Positions 1 through 8,481 of a DNA stretch of 39,709 bases are shown one piece after another. Numbering within the stretch: the first letter of the stretch is position 1; the number at the start of each line of letters is the position of its first letter. The DNA is from Verrucomicrobiales bacterium (GTDB lineage Bacteria > Verrucomicrobiota > Verrucomicrobiia > Limisphaerales > UBA1100). Made by a program: the position numbers and the translations under genes. The notes beneath the pieces were generated by a model. The model saw nothing but the letters and a program-made list of their open reading frames with translations. It searched no databases and was not told the DNA's origin. The stretch lies in contig SYLI01000008.1 of assembly GCA_005809105.1 (NCBI GenBank), positions 1 to 39,709 on the forward strand. Reading direction: 5' to 3'.

Positions 1-1
1 G

Positions 2-160
2 GGGCTGGACGCCAACCAGGGTCAGATTGCCTTCTCGGATGGCTCCACGGGGATTATCAACGACACCGGATTGGCCTCGGCCCTGCGCGAGCATACGCTG
101 CAGAAGGGCTCACATTACCTGCAGACGGAAGTTTACAGCCGGCCCAACCGGCGCAGATAA
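2..160 (+). CDS. Pseudopilin-like secreted protein, C-terminal fragment (5' truncated by window edge)
   Basis: This open frame enters from the left edge and stops with TAA at 158-160, giving the last 52 residues of a protein. The fragment begins GLDANQGQIAFSDGS, almost the same as the C-terminal motif of the two complete pseudopilin-like proteins downstream (MNANQGQVGLADGS and LRANEGQIAFCDGS). I infer a third tandem member of that family, normally an N-terminally processed prepilin-like protein with a C-terminal DG motif. It ends just before a strong terminator. The N-terminal cleavage region lies outside the window, so processing cannot be confirmed. Assignment rests on paralogy with its neighbours. 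Confidence 0.75.
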   Translation, partial: GLDANQGQIAFSDGSTGIINDTGLASALREHTLQKGSHYLQTEVYSRPNRRR

Positions 161-184
161 AGAAGCCCAACTTTAGCAAGACCG

Positions 185-218
185 AAACGCCCCGAGACAT
201 CGGGGCGTTTCTCTTTTT
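185..218 (+). terminator. Intrinsic terminator after first pseudopilin-like gene
   Basis: A perfect 11-bp inverted repeat (185-195 with 200-210, 4-base loop GACA) is followed by CTCTTTTT. It lies 24 bases after the stop of the partial gene, so that gene is transcribed separately from the next. The rest of the gap to 357 holds no gene. A weak promoter candidate there is TTGGAC at 261-266 and GATAGT at 285-290 (18-base spacer). Confidence 0.9.
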
Positions 219-356
219 CCACAGTGGAAGAAGGTTGCAGTGATTCCCATGGTTTCGGGCTTGGACTAGAGTAGCCATTCGTGCGATAGTCGTGAGGGTA
301 GCAACGCAGGTTTTGCACGAAACTTGCTAGACAATAAATCGAAGAAGGACTGGGAA

Positions 357-1274
357 ATGCCAAGCGTACGACTGCAAAAATGCCGTGCTGAAGGGCTGAC
401 ATTGACAGAAATCCTGGTGGTGATTGTTGTCATCGGATTGCTCGCGGGCGTCCTGATGCCGGCACTGGCCAAGTCGCGGCGCAACGCCAACCGGACTCGC
501 GATGTCGCGAACATGAAGGAACTGGTGCGGGCGTTCGGCAGCTTCTCACAGAATAACGAGGGCCGATACCCGTGGACCATGGGTGCGGCGAAGGGCGCCA
601 TCCTGGCGCGGTACTATTCGCCCGGCGGCGGCGGTGCCTACCAATACGACTGGGACAGCCTGCTGGATCTCGGCCGGTTGTATCAATTGCAGGACTTGAT
701 GGACTTGCTCAAGTCTTGCGACAAGCTGGTTTCACCGGCGGATCCGGCTTCGTTCAAAGCCAATGAGGACGAATCATCCGCTGCGCGAAAGTTCTGGGGA
801 TGGGAAGGCTCGATGGATATCAACACTCCCGCCGGGAAGGCCAATCATGGTTTCAAATTCAAGGAAATCAGCGAAGAAGCACAGAGCTACGCGGTCTGCT
901 TTGGGGCGGACTTTGGAAAAGGCGAAAAAGGCATCATGCTGCTGTCGCGGAATATCGCTGGCGCGGGCGACAAGGGTTACAAATACACCTATCCTGGCGG
1001 TGATTTGGTTTATGGCGGTCGTGATGCCGTTCGCACGAGTATGATTGACTTGCGCCAAACTGCTTCGCAGCGATGGCTCGACCCTTCAAATGCGACCAAA
1101 CCGCGAGACGTCATGGCTGGATTGAGAGCCAATGAAGGACAGATTGCGTTCTGCGATGGCAGCGCAAGGAAAGCCGACGACCTGAAATTAAGGGAAGCCG
1201 TTGCCGAGCACAACAAGACCGGGGCCGGCGTTCTAAAGATTCCCAACTTCAACGTTTCCAGACCGCGTCACTAA
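357..1274 (+). CDS. Pseudopilin-like secreted protein (prepilin-type N-terminus, DG-motif C-terminus)
   Basis: This encodes 305 residues. The N-terminus has the type IV prepilin/type II pseudopilin cleavage site: a short charged leader, then G|LTLTEILVVIVVIGLLAG, with Glu at position 5 after the predicted cut and a hydrophobic helix. Prepilin peptidase would be expected to cut after the Gly. The C-terminus (LRANEGQIAFCDGS) resembles the H-X9-DG domain common in Verrucomicrobia, Lentisphaerae and Planctomycetes, but the His position is Arg. I chose the ATG at 357 because AAGGA (345-349) lies 7 bases upstream; an upstream in-frame TTG at 324 is less likely. It is paralogous to the gene at 1669 (shared FGxF...N..RYPW and SRNI/TRNI blocks). 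Its role, possibly a secretion or surface-fibre component, is unknown. Confidence 0.85.
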   Translation: MPSVRLQKCRAEGLTLTEILVVIVVIGLLAGVLMPALAKSRRNANRTRDVANMKELVRAFGSFSQNNEGRYPWTMGAAKGAILARYYSPGGGGAYQYDWDSLLDLGRLYQLQDLMDLLKSCDKLVSPADPASFKANEDESSAARKFWGWEGSMDINTPAGKANHGFKFKEISEEAQSYAVCFGADFGKGEKGIMLLSRNIAGAGDKGYKYTYPGGDLVYGGRDAVRTSMIDLRQTASQRWLDPSNATKPRDVMAGLRANEGQIAFCDGSARKADDLKLREAVAEHNKTGAGVLKIPNFNVSRPRH

Positions 1275-1668
1275 CGCACGCGGGAGACTACCAAGCCCCT
1301 GGTGAATCAATCAGATGGTTGGCATCCACACCCTATCGTGGATCTGTCCAACCCATTCCAACTCCGTTGCTTTGGGAATGGGAATCCTGCGGATGGCAAG
1401 CCAGCAGGCGACTTGATTCGCCAGACAGGATGCCTACCACGCTGAAAAGCAGCGAGTTCTGCAAGCAGGCGCGTGGAATCAACGCCTGCTGCGTGAAGTC
1501 CACACGCAGAAATACGCAAAAACCGCACAATTATTGCTGTAACTCGACCAAAGCCCATCAAAACAGGTTGGCATATCGATTGCTTAAAGGAGTCAGTTGA
1601 TTAACCGCGCTGGCAGGTTACATGGCATCCATCATGGATCGGCGGCGCACAACCAAGTACGGAGAGAA
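1275..1668 (+). other. Long intergenic region between two pseudopilin-like genes
   Basis: About 394 bases without a convincing gene. A 93-codon open frame (1319-1600) has no recognisable motif, an unusual Cys/Arg/Asn-rich composition and no good ribosome site, so I do not call it. An 8-bp hairpin (1464-1471 with 1483-1490, 11-base loop) has no T-tract. A weak promoter candidate for the next gene is TTGATT (about 1595) and TACATG (16-base spacer). The length is unusual for this compact window and may be an untranslated leader or a decayed gene copy. Confidence 0.5.
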
Positions 1669-2460
1669 ATGATGAAAGCAAAGACTCAAAAGGGGTTCAC
1701 CCTCATCGAGCTGTTGGTCGTGATCGCCATTATCGGTATCCTGGCCAGCATGCTGTTGCCTTCCTTGGCGAAGGCGAAGATTCGTGCGCAGCGCGTCAAG
1801 TGCTCGGCGAACGTGAAGCAAATCGGCTCGGCGTTTGGCGCATTTGCCGATGACAACAACCAGCGCTATCCGTGGCTCTTGGAGGTCAAGGATCAGACCG
1901 CGCAGGGTTTGGTGGGCAACGCGGCCTACAGCACCGACACGCTGTTGGGCGCTGCTGGCGTGAAGTCCACGCTGGGCACGGCGAAGATCCTCGTTTCGCC
2001 CCTGGATCCTGACCTGCAGGGCAACAACGACGGCGTTGATCTGGCTCGCGTAAACGTGGTTCCGAACAACTCCCACAGCTACGGCTTGGTTTGCGGCGTG
2101 GTTGGCACCAAGGGTTCGGACGTGCTCAAGGCCAACTCGATCCTCATCGTGACGCGCAATATCTCCGGCCCGGCCGCCGCGGCGACGGGTGAAGATTCGC
2201 TGAGTGACTCGGCCCCCGGCAATCCGGCGCAGTCAACCCAGGCTGCCTACGCATTCTGGAAAGGCGCGGATCTGCACGCGGTGGACGCTCGTAGCATGGC
2301 CGGCATGAACGCCAACCAGGGTCAGGTCGGATTGGCTGATGGTTCCTCGAAGGCCATCAACGATGCCGAGCTGCGCGACATGGTGGGCAAGCACCACAAC
2401 GACTTGGGCGGAAACTACAAGGGTTCCCCCGGCGCTGCGCTCGACACGCCCAACGACTAG
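1669..2460 (+). CDS. Pseudopilin-like secreted protein (prepilin-type N-terminus, DG-motif C-terminus)
   Basis: This encodes 263 residues and begins MMKAKTQKG|FTLIELLVVIAIIGILAS, a textbook prepilin cleavage and methylation signature (cut after Gly, Phe +1, Glu +5). The hydrophobic helix is followed by LLPSLAKAKIRAQRVKC, typical of this Verrucomicrobial family. The C-terminal block NANQGQVGLADGS matches the DG motif of the two neighbours, with Asn where the H-X9-DG family has His. GGAGAG at 1661-1666 sits 2 bases before the first ATG and 5 bases before a second ATG at 1672, so the second may be used. A strong terminator follows 23 bases after the stop. The three tandem copies suggest local duplication. 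Substrate and partners are unknown. Confidence 0.88.
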   Translation: MMKAKTQKGFTLIELLVVIAIIGILASMLLPSLAKAKIRAQRVKCSANVKQIGSAFGAFADDNNQRYPWLLEVKDQTAQGLVGNAAYSTDTLLGAAGVKSTLGTAKILVSPLDPDLQGNNDGVDLARVNVVPNNSHSYGLVCGVVGTKGSDVLKANSILIVTRNISGPAAAATGEDSLSDSAPGNPAQSTQAAYAFWKGADLHAVDARSMAGMNANQGQVGLADGSSKAINDAELRDMVGKHHNDLGGNYKGSPGAALDTPND

Positions 2461-2483
2461 TTCTTAGCCAAGACTTAAATCAT

Positions 2484-2513
2484 GGCGCCCCGCAAGGGGC
2501 GCCTTTTTTGTTT
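2484..2513 (+). terminator. Intrinsic terminator after third pseudopilin-like gene
   Basis: A perfect 8-bp GC-rich stem (2484-2491 with 2496-2503) with a GCAA tetraloop is followed by six T residues (2504-2509). It lies 23 bases after the stop codon, a classic rho-independent terminator. Confidence 0.95.
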
Positions 2514-2588
2514 CCCACACCAAGATTGGATGAGCGTGTGCAGCGAGAAAGCAGCGAGGCGATGGCAGGACGAAACATGGAAAACCGC

Positions 2589-2617
2589 TTGAAAGGCGCT
2601 TCATGCTGCGCTAGATT
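2589..2617 (+). promoter_or_regulatory. Candidate sigma70-like promoter for the 2650-5972 gene pair
   Basis: TTGAAA (2589-2594), a 17-base spacer and TAGATT (2612-2617, preceded by GC). The -10 ends 32 bases before the ATG at 2650. It matches the GCTA(G/C)NNT -10 pattern seen before several other genes here. Confidence 0.55.
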
Positions 2618-2649
2618 TTCCGCAACAAACCCCGGAGCACCGACTGAAC

Positions 2650-2679
2650 ATGAGCCAACCAAACATGAGCCAACCAAAT
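2650..2679 (+). repeat. 15-bp tandem duplication of the start-codon region
   Basis: ATGAGCCAACCAAAC (2650-2664) is directly followed by ATGAGCCAACCAAAT (2665-2679), differing only in the last base. Each copy carries an in-frame ATG, so the protein begins MSQPNMSQPN. Either ATG could be the start. Confidence 0.95.
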
Positions 2680-3435
2680 TCTGAGGGTGGGAGCGTGGGG
2701 GCAGGCAAAGCTGGAGGGGCCCGATTCCAAGTGGCGGTTCTGGTGGGTTCCTTCGCGGTGGCGGTGGGGCTGGTTGCAACGGCCAAGCCCGCCGCAGCAC
2801 CGGGCGAAAACGCTTCCGCGTTGCAGCCCAACGCCCCAAAGCCCTTTGACATGCTTGCTTTCGCGCAGGAGCGCATCAGTACGCAGGAGGACAAGAAGGA
2901 TGTGCGCTGCTGGAGTTCGTTCAACAAACTTCAGATGTTCCTCACGCAATGCGAGTTTACCGAGGATGTGAAGGCCGTGCGCGTGGAGGAACACCTGCGC
3001 CTCTTGCAATCCATCTGGCAGGAAGCACAGCAGCGCGCGCCCGCCGGCGGGTACATTCCTGCGGAGGCGGTCGAGGCAGTGCTGAACCGGCGTTTCCCAC
3101 AAGTGTCGCGCGATGACACCGTGCAGTTCGGCCTCAAGTCGGGCGGGAGTGCGCTCTCGCGTCTCACCGGCGATGACTTGCGCGACTATGGCGACACCAT
3201 CGAACCCTGGCGGCTCATTCAGGCTTGGGCCATGCGCTCGCTCGATCCCAAGGGAAAACTGGGAATCACGCCTCAATTCGACGAGAAGGCCTTGCACGTG
3301 CTCTACCGCTTTCTGCGCGCCTACGACCTAGTTGTTCTGCAAGCGGCCCGCGACATCGCGCATGAGAAGCGGCTCTCGGTCATCGACGCCACATCGATTT
3401 CGGCAGCGTTTCGTTCCGGAGGGGTGCGCCCGTGA
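2650..3435 (+). CDS. Membrane-anchored protein related to the N-terminal region of the downstream FG-GAP protein
   Basis: This encodes 261 residues: a cytoplasmic tail of about 25 residues, one hydrophobic segment (residues 26-44), then a soluble, mostly helical region. No known family was recognised. By eye the soluble part aligns with residues 70-260 of the next protein: both have AQ(E/Q)(R/K)IS, then I..(I/L)W..AQ(Q/E)R near residue 120 with a following FPQ, and a block of the form L..Y.......AAR.IAH / VAVIDWAH before the end. I infer a stand-alone paralogue of that domain. Its stop overlaps the next start (GTGA, 3432-3435), so translation is probably coupled. No Shine-Dalgarno sequence at good spacing is visible; GGAG at 2633-2636 is 13 bases away. 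Confidence 0.75.
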   Translation: MSQPNMSQPNSEGGSVGAGKAGGARFQVAVLVGSFAVAVGLVATAKPAAAPGENASALQPNAPKPFDMLAFAQERISTQEDKKDVRCWSSFNKLQMFLTQCEFTEDVKAVRVEEHLRLLQSIWQEAQQRAPAGGYIPAEAVEAVLNRRFPQVSRDDTVQFGLKSGGSALSRLTGDDLRDYGDTIEPWRLIQAWAMRSLDPKGKLGITPQFDEKALHVLYRFLRAYDLVVLQAARDIAHEKRLSVIDATSISAAFRSGGVRP

Positions 3436-5972
3436 GGGTGTCCCCTCCGATCTCACCCAAAGCGCGATCCGCGCGGCGACAGGGAGGCGAAGCTCTTGTC
3501 AGCTGGGTGTTCACACTGGCGATCAGCGCCGGATTGATTGCAGGCGCGTGGCAGTGGCGCCAGCATCGGCAGGGAACGCCACGCGCAATCTCCCCGCCTG
3601 ACCAGCAGAAGCCATCGACCGCAGCCCAGCCGTTGGCGCTTACGGTTGAATTGGCGCAACAGAAAATCAGCGCGCTTGAAGCCTACAACAAGAAGATGAC
3701 AAGGCAGGAGCTGCTGGACATGTTCCAGCGCACCGTCGAGGGCCGACCGGTGTTGGCCTCGGCGTTGGACGAGTTGGACGCGCGCCTGACCCGCCAGGTC
3801 ATCCCGAAACTCTGGCGGCTGGCGCAGGAGCGCAGCGAAGGTTCGGGTTTGATCACGCTCAAGGCCCTGTCGGACGCCATCCGCGAATATTTCCCGCAGC
3901 AGACCATGCCCAATGCCGACGTGCTGTTGTTTCCTGACGACCCGAAGTGGCGCAATCCCATTGCCGAGGCGCCGAGGGATTATGTCAACGATACGGCGTG
4001 GCACTGGCGCTGGATCGAGCGGACGATTGAACAGGCCACGCCCGAGGAGCGGCGGCGCATGCGCGATCTGGATGTGTACGCGGCCGAGGAACTGAGCGAG
4101 TTTAATTCGCTGCTGGCCGTGGCCGTGATTGATTGGGCGCACCGATTCCATCTCGACTCCGACTCATCCTTCGGCACACGCCCCATTGACGCCCGACTTG
4201 TGGGCCGCGTGTTTGACCAATTGGAAGAACGCCCTCCCACCGTGGCACCGCACGCTCCGGAGCAGCGGCCGGTGATCTTCTCCTCGCTGGTTCGGCAGCG
4301 GGTGCTCGATAGCATCCCCAAGCCGATGTTTGTGGATGCCACGAAGGCCCTGGGCTTGGACTTCATACACCGGCCCAACCCGGAATTGAACCTCAAGCGC
4401 GCAATGCTGGAGGTGCCTACCGGGGTCGAGGGTGGCGGCGCGGCGGCAGGCGACTTTGATGGGGACGGCTTTGTGGACGTGTATCTGGCCGGCGACGGTG
4501 GCGGGCGCTTGTACCGCAATGAGGGCGGCAAGAAGCTGCAGGACGTCAGCGCCTCGGCTGGCCTCTTGGCCGAGGGCGAAACCCGCGCGGGCTACTTCGT
4601 GGATTTCGACAACGACGGCGACTTGGATCTGTTCACCACCTGCGTCTGGCTGCCGCTGCGGCTCTACCGCAACGAGGGAAAGGGCAAGTTTGTGGAAGTC
4701 GGTGCGCAGACGGGTTTGGCGACGGGCAAGGCCATACGCCACGAGGCGGTGTGGATGGACTACGACAATGACGGCTTGCTTGACGTGTACGTGGCCAACT
4801 TTGGGACGTGGCCCGAGGGCTCGTCTCCCACGCTGGGGCGGCACAACGATTCGGCGCCGCCCAACCAGCTTTTTCACCACCGTGTCGAGAACGGTCGCCA
4901 CACGTTTGTGGACGTGGCGGCGGCCGTGGGCGTGGCCGACCGCGGCTGGACGCACTGCGTCGGCGCCTGGGACTACGATCAGGACGGCTTCATGGATTTG
5001 TTTTCGCTCAACGACTTCGGCACGAGCAAGGTGTTTCACAATCAGGGCGGCCGCCGTTTCGAGGAGGTGTCGCGCCAGCTCCATCTGGACGTGACTTACA
5101 ATGCGATGAACTTCCACCTGCTGGATCTGGACAAGAGCGGGCATCCATCCATCTACGTGACGCAGATTCACAAGCTGACGCACCGCGAGCGCTACCGCAA
5201 ACCCGAGGAGAACACCAGGGTCCGGTTTGAAAACCTGGGCAACCTTCGCGCGCTGGTGGCCAACACGCTTTATCAGCGCCAGCCCGGTGGTGCCTACGCC
5301 AACGTGCATGACATTTACATCGAGCCCGCCGATCTGGGATGGGCATGGGACGCCAGCACGTTTGACTACGAGAATGACGGGGACGACGAGCTCCTGGTGC
5401 TCAACGGCACCGAAAGCAAGGCTCAGATTCCCACCTTCCCCGACGAACAGCGCCCCGCGTTCAAGGGGGGGCGCGACTTCCTGAGCAAGTACGACAACCA
5501 GACCAATGTGTGTTTCATTTCCGAGCAGCGCTATTTCTACGACGTCTCCCGCGATTGCGAGCTGTGCTTCCCCAGCAACGCGCGCGGCTCGGCGATGTTC
5601 GACTTCGACAACGACGGCGACACCGACGTGGTGATCACCCAATACCACGGGCCGGCGCGCATTTTTGAAAACAAGCAGGCCAGCGGCAATCAGTGGATCA
5701 AGCTCAAGCTGGAGGGCACGCGCTCCAACCGCGACGCCGTGGGGGCGCGTGTGGAACTGCGCGCCGGCGGCCAGAAGTCCTTCTCCCAGGTGGTTTCGCG
5801 CAAGGGGTTTCTCTCACAGAATCCGCACATGCTGCATTGGGGACTGGGGAGCGCCCGGCAGGCCGACCAGGTGATCATCACGTGGCCTTCGGGCGAGCGT
5901 CAGACCGTGGGGCCCCTCCCGGCGGGACAGGTGCATCTGCTGCGCGAACCCGCTGCCCCGGCGCCGCGGTAA
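3432..5972 (+). CDS. CRTAC1-type exported FG-GAP/VCBS repeat protein with C-terminal ASPIC/UnbV domain
   Basis: This encodes 846 residues. An N-terminal membrane segment (about 20-40) is followed by a helical region (70-260) similar to the upstream protein. From about residue 340 come FG-GAP/VCBS blades with Ca-binding DxDxDG loops (DFDGDGFVDVY, DFDNDGDLDLF, DYDNDGLLDVY, DYDQDGFMDLF, DFDNDGDTDVV), each followed by an RLYRNEG-like strand. The C-terminus (about 760-830) carries the ASPIC/UnbV pattern: GNQWIKLKLEG, then NRDAVGARVEL, then VSRKGFLSQ. The family is exported and built as a beta-propeller, often linked to adhesion or carbohydrate binding; no enzyme activity is established. The start is GTG at 3432, supported by the 4-base overlap with the preceding gene. 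No terminator is clear in the 12-base gap to the convergent gene at 5985. Confidence 0.9.
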   Translation: MRVSPPISPKARSARRQGGEALVSWVFTLAISAGLIAGAWQWRQHRQGTPRAISPPDQQKPSTAAQPLALTVELAQQKISALEAYNKKMTRQELLDMFQRTVEGRPVLASALDELDARLTRQVIPKLWRLAQERSEGSGLITLKALSDAIREYFPQQTMPNADVLLFPDDPKWRNPIAEAPRDYVNDTAWHWRWIERTIEQATPEERRRMRDLDVYAAEELSEFNSLLAVAVIDWAHRFHLDSDSSFGTRPIDARLVGRVFDQLEERPPTVAPHAPEQRPVIFSSLVRQRVLDSIPKPMFVDATKALGLDFIHRPNPELNLKRAMLEVPTGVEGGGAAAGDFDGDGFVDVYLAGDGGGRLYRNEGGKKLQDVSASAGLLAEGETRAGYFVDFDNDGDLDLFTTCVWLPLRLYRNEGKGKFVEVGAQTGLATGKAIRHEAVWMDYDNDGLLDVYVANFGTWPEGSSPTLGRHNDSAPPNQLFHHRVENGRHTFVDVAAAVGVADRGWTHCVGAWDYDQDGFMDLFSLNDFGTSKVFHNQGGRRFEEVSRQLHLDVTYNAMNFHLLDLDKSGHPSIYVTQIHKLTHRERYRKPEENTRVRFENLGNLRALVANTLYQRQPGGAYANVHDIYIEPADLGWAWDASTFDYENDGDDELLVLNGTESKAQIPTFPDEQRPAFKGGRDFLSKYDNQTNVCFISEQRYFYDVSRDCELCFPSNARGSAMFDFDNDGDTDVVITQYHGPARIFENKQASGNQWIKLKLEGTRSNRDAVGARVELRAGGQKSFSQVVSRKGFLSQNPHMLHWGLGSARQADQVIITWPSGERQTVGPLPAGQVHLLREPAAPAPR

Positions 5973-5984
5973 TGCTGCGGGGAG

Positions 5985-6956
5985 TTACTCCGCCTGCTGC
6001 CGCGTGCGGCGCGCTGCGGCATAGCGTTTGACCAACTCATCCACCGTGACTCCCGCGAGGATGACCGCGCCAATGATCGCGTACTCTAAGTGGGTGGAAA
6101 TCCCCAGCATGTTGATGGAGTTGTAGAGCAGGCGGATGACCGCCGCCGCGATGATGACCCCCAGCACCGATCCTTCGCCGCCGCGCAGGCTGCACCCGCC
6201 CAGCACGGCCGCGGCGATGGTGTAGAGCTCGTAAAACTCCCCCGTGGACGCCGGCTGCACCGAGTTGAGCTCGAAGGCAAAGAGCACGCCGGCCAGTCCC
6301 GTCAACAGCGAGCACGCCACGTAAGCGAGGATTTTCAGGCTGTCCGTGTCGATGCCGCTGTATCGCGCCGCCGTCTCGTTATTTCCCAGCGCGAAGAGGT
6401 AGCGCCCCCACACGGTGCGATTGAGGAAGAGGGCTGCCACCACCGCCACCACGACGAGATAAAAGAAGGGCGCGGGCAGCGCGAATTGGGAGCTCACCGC
6501 CACCTTGCCGCTGAAGATTGAGTCGAGGGTATCGTGTCCGGAGAAACCCATGCTCTGGTTGTCGGTGATGTAGCGCGCAATGCCGCGATAGAAAAGCAGG
6601 CCGCAGAGCGTCACCACAAAGGGCTGCAGCTTGACCTTGGTGATGAGCAGCCCGTGCATGAGCCCGATGCCCGCCGAGAGTGCGAGCACCAGTGCGATGC
6701 ACGTGGAGGGGTCTCGCCCCTTGGAGAGCAGTAACGCCAGCAGCGAGGCGACGAGTCCAATGACCGACCCGATGGAAAGGTCGATGCCGCCGGTGATGAT
6801 CACGAAGGAAACACCCAGCCCGATCAGTCCGTAAAGGCACGACCACTTGATGAGGTTCTGCAGGTTGTAGGCGTTGAGGAACGAGTCGTTCTTGAGCGCT
6901 GTAAAAAGGAACACGACGGCGAAGAGCGCCATGATGCCGAGGATGTTCTTTTTCAT
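5985..6956 (-). CDS. Sugar-type ABC transporter permease (RbsC/BPD_transp_2 family)
   Basis: This encodes 323 residues of an inner-membrane permease with about eight to ten hydrophobic segments. The conserved family segment GLGVSFVIITGGIDLSIGSV lies near residues 47-66, and a second one, AAVLGGCSLRGGEGSVLG, near residues 250-270; both are typical of ribose/xylose/galactose-type permeases. It is the last gene of a minus-strand operon after the binding protein and ATPase, and its ATG overlaps the ATPase stop by 4 bases (6953-6956). It should form the channel for a monosaccharide or related polyol, probably as a dimer. The substrate cannot be told from sequence. Confidence 0.92.
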   Translation of the reverse strand: MKKNILGIMALFAVVFLFTALKNDSFLNAYNLQNLIKWSCLYGLIGLGVSFVIITGGIDLSIGSVIGLVASLLALLLSKGRDPSTCIALVLALSAGIGLMHGLLITKVKLQPFVVTLCGLLFYRGIARYITDNQSMGFSGHDTLDSIFSGKVAVSSQFALPAPFFYLVVVAVVAALFLNRTVWGRYLFALGNNETAARYSGIDTDSLKILAYVACSLLTGLAGVLFAFELNSVQPASTGEFYELYTIAAAVLGGCSLRGGEGSVLGVIIAAAVIRLLYNSINMLGISTHLEYAIIGAVILAGVTVDELVKRYAAARRTRQQAE

Positions 6957-8476
6957 GCCGTGAATCCGGAGTCGGACGCGCCGCCGGTGGCCAGTTGCAT
7001 CAGGGCTTCTTCGGTGAGGCGCGCGCGGGGCAGTTCCCCCGCCAGCCGGCCCTCGTGCATCACCAGCACGCGGTCGGCCATGCCCAGCACCTCCTCCATC
7101 TCGCTGGAGGCAAAGAGCACCGCCACGCCCCGCGCGGCCAGCCCGTCCATCAGCCGGTAGATTTCGCGCTTGGCACCGACATCGATGCCGCGTGTGGGTT
7201 CATCGAGCAGCAGCAGGTGCGGGTCGAGTGCCAGCCACTTGCCCAGCACGATCTTCTGTTGGTTGCCGCCGGAGAGGTTTTGAACCGCCTGATCCAGTCC
7301 CGGAGTTTTGACACCCAACTGATCAACCGTCCGCCGCGCCACAAGTTCCTCCGCTGCGCGGTTGAGCAGCCCCCGGCGCTGGTCGCGGCGCAGGCTGGGA
7401 AGGCTGGCGTTTTCACGCACCGACATCGGCAGCACCAATCCGTGCTGCTTGCGGTCCTCGGGGGCGAGGGCCATGCCTGCGCCGATGGCGTCGGACGCAT
7501 TCCGAAGCCTCTGGACACGCCCGCGCACGCGCACCTGGCCTCCGAGTGCGGGGGTGATACCAAAGAGCGTCTGCAGCAACTCGGTGCGCCCGGCGCCCAC
7601 CAGTCCCGCCAGGGCCACCACCTCGCCGGCGCGGACTTGGAAGGACAACTCGCGCCCCGGATGGGCCGGGGTGCGCAGGCGGTCCACCTCCAGCACGACG
7701 TCGCCGGGCTGTTGGGGCTGCCGCACATAAAACTGCGAGAGGTCGCGCCCCACCATGAGCCGCACCATCGCCTCAGGCACGATGGCGGCGCGGTCCATCT
7801 CGCCGGCGTTTTCGCCGTCGCGCAACACCACCACGCGGTCGGCCAGCGCCTTCACTTCGCCCAGCCGGTGGGAGATGTAGATGACGCCCAAGCCCTGCGA
7901 GCGCAAGTCGCGCACCACGTGGAAGAGCGTGTCGGTTTCGTGCCGAGAAAGACTGCTCGTGGGCTCATCCATGATGAGAATCCGCGCCTGGCTGCTGAGG
8001 GCCTTGGCAATTTCCACCAGTTGCTGGCGGCCGATGGGCAGCGTCCCCACCAGCGTGTCGGGCGACTCCTTGAGCCCCACGCGGTCAAGCTGCTCGCGCG
8101 CCCCGGCCCGGATGCTCGCGTGGTCGATCCACCCGCCGCGGCCCGGTTCGCGCCCCAGAAAGAGGTTGGCGCCAATGTCCAGATTGTCGGCGAGGTTGAG
8201 CTCTTGATGGATGAGTGCAATGCCCAGCCGCTGCGCGGCACGGACGCTAGGCAACCGGACGGGCTTTCCCCCCACGAGGATTTCGCCGCTGTCGGGCGAC
8301 TGCACGCCGGCGAGGATTTTCATGAGCGTGCTCTTGCCCGCGCCAGTCTCGCCGATGACCGCGAGGACTTCGCCGCGGTGCAACGTCAGGCTGACGCCCC
8401 GCAGGGCGCGAACACCGGGGAACTGCTTGGTCAGTTGCCGAGCCTGGAGAAGCGCGGTGGGGGCAACGTCGGCCAT
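6953..8476 (-). CDS. Sugar ABC transporter ATP-binding protein with two ABC domains (RbsA/MglA/XylG type)
   Basis: This encodes 507 residues with two tandem ABC domains. The first has Walker A GETGAGKST (42-50; most relatives have GENGAGKS), a signature of form LPIGRQQLVEIAKAL and Walker B ILIMDEPTSSLS. The second has a degenerate Walker A (GLVGAGRTEL), a canonical NLSGGNQQKIVLGKWL signature and LLLLDEPTRGID. This asymmetry is normal for the monosaccharide importer family. The start is the ATG at 8476, 5 bases after the binding-protein stop; a longer open frame reaching 8656 would run into that gene and has no family similarity. It powers the permease encoded at 5985-6956. Confidence 0.93.
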   Translation of the reverse strand: MADVAPTALLQARQLTKQFPGVRALRGVSLTLHRGEVLAVIGETGAGKSTLMKILAGVQSPDSGEILVGGKPVRLPSVRAAQRLGIALIHQELNLADNLDIGANLFLGREPGRGGWIDHASIRAGAREQLDRVGLKESPDTLVGTLPIGRQQLVEIAKALSSQARILIMDEPTSSLSRHETDTLFHVVRDLRSQGLGVIYISHRLGEVKALADRVVVLRDGENAGEMDRAAIVPEAMVRLMVGRDLSQFYVRQPQQPGDVVLEVDRLRTPAHPGRELSFQVRAGEVVALAGLVGAGRTELLQTLFGITPALGGQVRVRGRVQRLRNASDAIGAGMALAPEDRKQHGLVLPMSVRENASLPSLRRDQRRGLLNRAAEELVARRTVDQLGVKTPGLDQAVQNLSGGNQQKIVLGKWLALDPHLLLLDEPTRGIDVGAKREIYRLMDGLAARGVAVLFASSEMEEVLGMADRVLVMHEGRLAGELPRARLTEEALMQLATGGASDSGFTA

Positions 8477-8481
8477 GGGCT

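Noticed and set aside
1319-1600. A 93-codon open frame in the long gap between pseudopilin-like genes
   Set aside because: No ribosome site, no family motif and an odd Cys/Arg/Asn composition; noted as unexplained gap instead.
4164-5648. A 494-codon minus-strand open frame across the FG-GAP gene
   Set aside because: Shadow of the Asp/Gly-rich repeat codons; Val/His-rich with no family pattern.
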